This document shows positions 60,976 to 64,000 of a stretch of DNA of 64,000 bases, in pieces. Positions within the stretch are counted from its first letter, which is position 1; each line of letters opens with the position of its first letter. The notes beneath the pieces were generated by a model. The model worked only from the letters and a program-made list of their open reading frames with translations, was not told the origin of the DNA and ran no database searches. Made by a program: the position numbers and the translations under genes. The DNA is from Anaerolineaceae bacterium (GTDB lineage Bacteria; Chloroflexota; Anaerolineae; Anaerolineales; Anaerolineaceae), in contig JAJUGU010000001.1 in NCBI GenBank assembly GCA_029265815.1, positions 62,001-126,000 of the forward strand. Reading direction: 5' to 3'.

Positions 60976-61817
60976 TCAAACAAAAATTTCTGTAATTCTG
61001 GAAGAGCCTCAAGCATGGCTTCCTCACCAACACGAATTACTTCATTCGCTTTTTGAAACCCACTAAAAAGGCTCACATCTTTTGGAATTCGAGGTCTAAT
61101 GAGCATATCAGGAGGATCAAGTGAAAGGTTAGTCTGGGTAAGTGCATTCATCATGATCATCGCTGAGCGATAAAAATCACTGACAAACTCGGGTATTGGT
61201 ACCGGTAAATGGTGCCCACGAGAAGCATTTTCGGGGTTTATTGGATTGTGGTCATTCAAATGTACATCGATGGCGAGGATAAAATCAACAGGTTTATCTT
61301 TTAACAATTTGACTGGTACATCATCCAGTGTACCACCGTCAATAAGGCGACATGAACCAATTTCCACAGGAGGAAAAAATCCTGGCACTGCTGAAGATGC
61401 CATCATGCAATCTAAGAGTACACCGTGGTTTAATTCAATTTCTTTTCCAGTGATGAGATCAACTGCATTTATAACTAATGGAATTTTGGTATTTTCCAGC
61501 CTATCATCTGGGGCTATGAACTGCGATAAATAGCTGCGGACCTTTTTTCCAACCATCAAACCTTTTCGGCTGGGGGTTCTGTCTATTAACTTGAGGATTT
61601 CTCTCATGCTGCTGAGTTTACACGCAATAGATACCAGTTCATCAACCTGCATTCCGGATGCATAGAGACCACCAATTAATGCTCCCATGCTGCAGCCGCA
61701 AATATAATCAATGGACACCCCTGCCTTATGTAGAACTTTTAAAACACCAATATGGGCATATCCCTTCGCTCCGCCGCCGCCAAGAACCAGTCCTAATTTT
61801 TTCTGTGACTTTTTCAT
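60972..61817 (-). CDS. Patatin-like phospholipase (RssA/NTE-type)
   Basis: Protein of 281 aa. The oxyanion loop GGGGAKGYAHIG (13-24), the nucleophile S43 in GCSMGA and the catalytic Asp in LIDGGTLDDVP (near residue 165) form the Ser-Asp dyad of patatins. It hydrolyses acyl esters of phospholipids or lysophospholipids. The C-terminal part ends in a short helical region. It has no signal peptide or membrane segment. A -10-like box lies immediately before its ATG and no ribosome site is seen. Confidence 0.93.
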   Translation of the reverse strand: MKKSQKKLGLVLGGGGAKGYAHIGVLKVLHKAGVSIDYICGCSMGALIGGLYASGMQVDELVSIACKLSSMREILKLIDRTPSRKGLMVGKKVRSYLSQFIAPDDRLENTKIPLVINAVDLITGKEIELNHGVLLDCMMASSAVPGFFPPVEIGSCRLIDGGTLDDVPVKLLKDKPVDFILAIDVHLNDHNPINPENASRGHHLPVPIPEFVSDFYRSAMIMMNALTQTNLSLDPPDMLIRPRIPKDVSLFSGFQKANEVIRVGEEAMLEALPELQKFLFD

Positions 61818-61823
61818 TTTCTT

Positions 61824-61829
61824 ATTTTA
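61824..61829 (-). promoter_or_regulatory. -10-like box directly upstream of the patatin gene
   Basis: TAAAAT on the minus strand lies 6 nt before the ATG at 61817, which would give a leaderless mRNA. The surroundings are A/T-rich, so chance matches are likely and support is weak. Confidence 0.3.
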
Positions 61830-61935
61830 ATAGAAATATTTGCAAAAAATAAACTGAATAATACCCTGTTCAATAGAGAATCAAAATGATATTATTAAAA
61901 ATTGTTCGTTTTTAAAGCAAAAGATAGGATTATTA

Positions 61936-63801
61936 ATGATAAAAGAACGTTCTGACATTCGAAATATTGCAATTATTGCTCATGTAGATCATGGAAAAAC
62001 TACTCTGGTAGATGGATTACTGCGACAGGCAAGGGTCTTCCGCGAGAATCAACAGGTAATGGAACGCGTAATGGATTCTAACGACCTGGAACGGGAACGT
62101 GGAATCACGATTCTCTCTAAAAACACCGCAATTTTGCTTCCAGATAAAGATACTGGAAAAATGGTCAAGATTAATATCGTTGACACACCCGGGCATGCAG
62201 ATTTTGGTGGTGAAGTAGAACGTGTCATGAACATGGTGGATGGAGTCTTGCTTCTGGTTGATGCTGCGGAAGGTCCGATGCCACAAACTCGTTTCGTCCT
62301 CAAAAAAGCCCTTGAAATGGGTCATAGGGCAATTGTGGTCATTAATAAAATGGACCGAAAAGATGCTGATCCTGAACGGACATTAAACGCTACGTTTGAT
62401 CTGTTCGTTGAACTAGGCGCAAATGATATTCAAGCGGATTTTCCAATTATTTACGCAAATGGAATTACCCAACAGGCAGGAAATACCCCTGAACTTGAAA
62501 ATGACCTTCAACCATTGTTTCAAGCAATATTAAAAACAATTCCTGCGCCTGTTGTTGATATAGAAGCACCACTTCAGTTATTGGTCACTAATCTCGGTTA
62601 TGATGATTACCGCGGCGTTACAGCAGTAGGAAGAATACATGCTGGGCAAATCAAAGCAGGCCAGCCCGTTGCCAGAATTATGAAAGATGGAAAGATAGTA
62701 TCTGAACGCGCGCGTTATTTATATGTTTTCCAGGGATTGGAAAAAGTAGAAGTTGAATCTGCTGAAGCTGGTGAAATTGTCGCTATTGCCGGACTCGAGG
62801 GTATCGAAATTGGCGAAACGATAGCGGATATAGAAAATCCAAAGGCATTGCCTGTCATCCATGTTGAAGAACCTACGGTGCGAATGACATTTGGGGTAAA
62901 CACTTCTCCATTTACAGGAAGAGAAGGGAAGTGGAGTACCTCAAGAAAGTTGCGCGAACGATTATTTGATGAACTTAAGAATAATGTATCATTGCGTGTA
63001 GAAGAAACTGACAGCGCTGAAACTTTCATTGTAGCTGGCAGGGGAGAACTTCATCTGGCAATATTGATCGAAACCATGCGCCGCGAAGGATATGAATTCC
63101 AGGTTTCACGACCTGAGGCGATTTTCAAACAGGGGGATAATGGAGAAATATTGGAGCCATTCGAGGAATTACATATTGATACGAGTCCTGATTCGGTCGG
63201 TGCTGTGGTTGAAATGCTCGGGAATCGCAACGGCAGGATGATGGATATGCAGAACAATCCTGATAACACGGTACATTTGAAGTATATCGTACCAACGAGG
63301 GGATTACTGGGATTCCGCTACCAATTTTTGACTGCCACCCGTGGTACTGGCATTATGAATTCAATTTTTCATGGATATTTTCCCCTGTCTGGGCAAATTA
63401 ATGCTCGCGCAACGAGTTCGATTGTGGCCTGGGAGACCGGACAGACATCAACATATGGTTTAAAAAATGCTGAAGAACGTGGTGTTTTATTTGTGGGTCC
63501 CGGAGTTGATGTTTATGAGGGGATGGTTGTTGGTGAAACTCAGCGACCGGACGATATAACTGTAAATGTATGCAAGAAAAAACACCTCACCAATATGCGC
63601 TCATCGAATAAAGATATCGAAATCCGCTTGACCCCGCCTCAACAAATGAGCCTGGATCAAGCGATAGAATATTTAGCTGAAGATGAGTTGCTGGAAGTAA
63701 CCCCTCTCAACTTTAGAATCCGTAAGCGCATTCTTGATACCGAAGAACGTGGAAAACAATCAAAGAAAGCAAAAGAGCTTCTGATTGACACGGAGTTGTA
63801 A
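61936..63801 (+). CDS. typA: Translational GTPase TypA/BipA
   Basis: Protein of 621 aa. G1 is AHVDHGKT (15-22), the switch I region is [13 protein letters not shown]3 is [12 protein letters not shown] and G4 is NKMDR. Domains like EF-G II, III and V follow, with the TypA-specific C-terminus ([36 protein letters not shown]). It binds ribosomes under stress or in the cold and helps assembly. AGGAT precedes the ATG. It is divergent from the patatin gene. No neighbour suggests regulation. Confidence 0.97.
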   Translation: MIKERSDIRNIAIIAHVDHGKTTLVDGLLRQARVFRENQQVMERVMDSNDLERERGITILSKNTAILLPDKDTGKMVKINIVDTPGHADFGGEVERVMNMVDGVLLLVDAAEGPMPQTRFVLKKALEMGHRAIVVINKMDRKDADPERTLNATFDLFVELGANDIQADFPIIYANGITQQAGNTPELENDLQPLFQAILKTIPAPVVDIEAPLQLLVTNLGYDDYRGVTAVGRIHAGQIKAGQPVARIMKDGKIVSERARYLYVFQGLEKVEVESAEAGEIVAIAGLEGIEIGETIADIENPKALPVIHVEEPTVRMTFGVNTSPFTGREGKWSTSRKLRERLFDELKNNVSLRVEETDSAETFIVAGRGELHLAILIETMRREGYEFQVSRPEAIFKQGDNGEILEPFEELHIDTSPDSVGAVVEMLGNRNGRMMDMQNNPDNTVHLKYIVPTRGLLGFRYQFLTATRGTGIMNSIFHGYFPLSGQINARATSSIVAWETGQTSTYGLKNAEERGVLFVGPGVDVYEGMVVGETQRPDDITVNVCKKKHLTNMRSSNKDIEIRLTPPQQMSLDQAIEYLAEDELLEVTPLNFRIRKRILDTEERGKQSKKAKELLIDTEL

Positions 63802-63813
63802 TAATTTTGTATC

Positions 63814-63842
63814 TTGACTTCATATTAATTATGTGATAAATT
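63814..63842 (+). promoter_or_regulatory. Promoter upstream of the right-edge leader (TTGACT-17-TAAATT)
   Basis: TTGACT (63814-63819) and TAAATT (63837-63842) are separated by 17 nt. A TG one base before the -10 makes it an extended type. It would start a transcript near 63848-63850, about 140 nt before the next gene. Confidence 0.6.
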
Positions 63843-63848
63843 ATACTT

Positions 63849-63923
63849 CGTAGGATGCGAAGTAGTTCTTGCTGGATGTAATAAACGACAGCCAAAGCGA
63901 AAGCTCCAGGGCTGTTTTTATTT
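63849..63923 (+). ncRNA. Candidate structured leader or small RNA ending in a terminator-like hairpin
   Basis: From the predicted start, acttcg/cgaagt near 63845-63863 can pair partly. Then acagcc/ggctgt (63888-63893 with 63910-63915) encloses AGC-GAAA-GCT (63896-63905, a GNRA tetraloop), and T5-A-T3 follows (63915-63923). This looks like a rho-independent terminator about 70 nt before the start of the gene at 63991. It could be an attenuator or riboswitch in that gene's leader, or the end of a small independent RNA. I could not match it to a known class by eye. Confidence 0.4.
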
Positions 63924-63990
63924 GACTGCTCCGACAGAACGAAATTGATCCTAAAAATTGTTGTAGGTTTTTGCTATAGGAGGCAAAAAA

Positions 63991-64000
63991 ATGTCAGAAC
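63991..64000 (+). CDS. Start of a gene cut by the right window edge
   Basis: ATG TCA GAA C begins at 63991, 5-7 nt after a strong AGGAGG site (63978-63983). Only Met-Ser-Glu can be read, so the product cannot be named. The promoter and hairpin upstream suggest a regulated gene. Confidence 0.6.

Noticed and set aside
1-64000. CRISPR arrays, insertion sequences, integrases, prophage genes or attachment sites
   Set aside because: No regularly spaced repeats, transposase-like or phage-like proteins were seen on either strand.

Overview
The window is a dense, ordinary-looking bacterial chromosome segment of roughly 40-45% G+C by eye. It has about 60 protein genes, one tRNA and no insertion sequences, prophage genes or CRISPR arrays that I could see. 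The gene families suggest a Chloroflexota bacterium, probably Anaerolineae-like. This is inference, because there is no rRNA to place it. The supporting hints are an Asp-type MurA, a two-CxxC (zinc) L28, a FakA/FakB/Asp23 module, a B12-radical-SAM/DUF2344 pair, a PPi-type phosphofructokinase, lipoproteins, and no outer-membrane or LPS genes.

Layout. Positions 1-7.9 kb (minus strand) hold a cut GNAT-like gene, pyruvate kinase, ornithine carbamoyltransferase, a ketosphinganine-reductase-like SDR, an FmdB zinc ribbon, a TrmH-type methyltransferase, DUF2344, a radical SAM protein and DUF503. folC and lon (plus strand) follow at 7.9-11.8 kb. From 12 to 20.5 kb comes a block whose order resembles Bacillota chromosomes: coaD, recG, fakB, fakA and asp23 (minus), rpmB (plus), then rpe and a PknB-like kinase (minus). 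From 20.5 to 28.4 kb (plus) are a Ca2+/H+ exchanger, an SH3 protein, a six-gene phospho-signalling operon (kinase-beta-propeller, PP2C, J-domain/vWA, zinc ribbon-FHA, a 79-residue unknown, OmpR-type regulator) and thioredoxin. murA is at 28.5-29.8 kb (minus). From 30 to 38.4 kb (plus) are a second GNAT-like gene, three membrane glycosyltransferase-like proteins, a soluble DegS-like histidine kinase, phosphofructokinase and a Nudix hydrolase. From 38.4 to 42.9 kb (minus) are rsmD, a UroD-like protein, GtrA, UDP-glucuronate decarboxylase and a G5/beta-propeller lipoprotein. scpB and a pseudouridine synthase (plus) follow at 43-44.3 kb. From 44.4 to 49.5 kb (mostly minus) are a NERD-like membrane protein, plsX, tRNA-Leu(GAG) (plus), a polyprenyl synthase, TatD and a phosphohexomutase. 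From 49.6 to 52.4 kb (plus) are mnmA, a small membrane protein, trmI and a CoA-type Nudix. L25 and glpK (minus) are at 52.5-54.8 kb. The last stretch holds a lipoprotein nuclease, a DUF4070-type radical SAM protein, a LiaS/LiaR-like two-component pair with a membrane protein, a patatin, typA and a structured leader before a gene cut by the right edge.

The most interesting item is the phospho-signalling operon (about 22.2-28.0 kb). It combines writer, eraser, reader and a J-domain/vWA fusion, and resembles in logic the TerY-P (vWA-PP2C-kinase) triads described in Ter stress systems. Other items are the Cys-to-Asp MurA, the PPi signature in PFK, an altered (N/D)PPY motif in RsmD, a set of genes whose -10 boxes lie so close to the ATG that their mRNAs may be leaderless, and the leader at the right edge.

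Many genes are packed with ATGA or TAATG overlaps, so translation is probably coupled within operons. Convergent units are mostly separated by strong, often bidirectional hairpin terminators. No stretch longer than about 300 bases lacks a gene.
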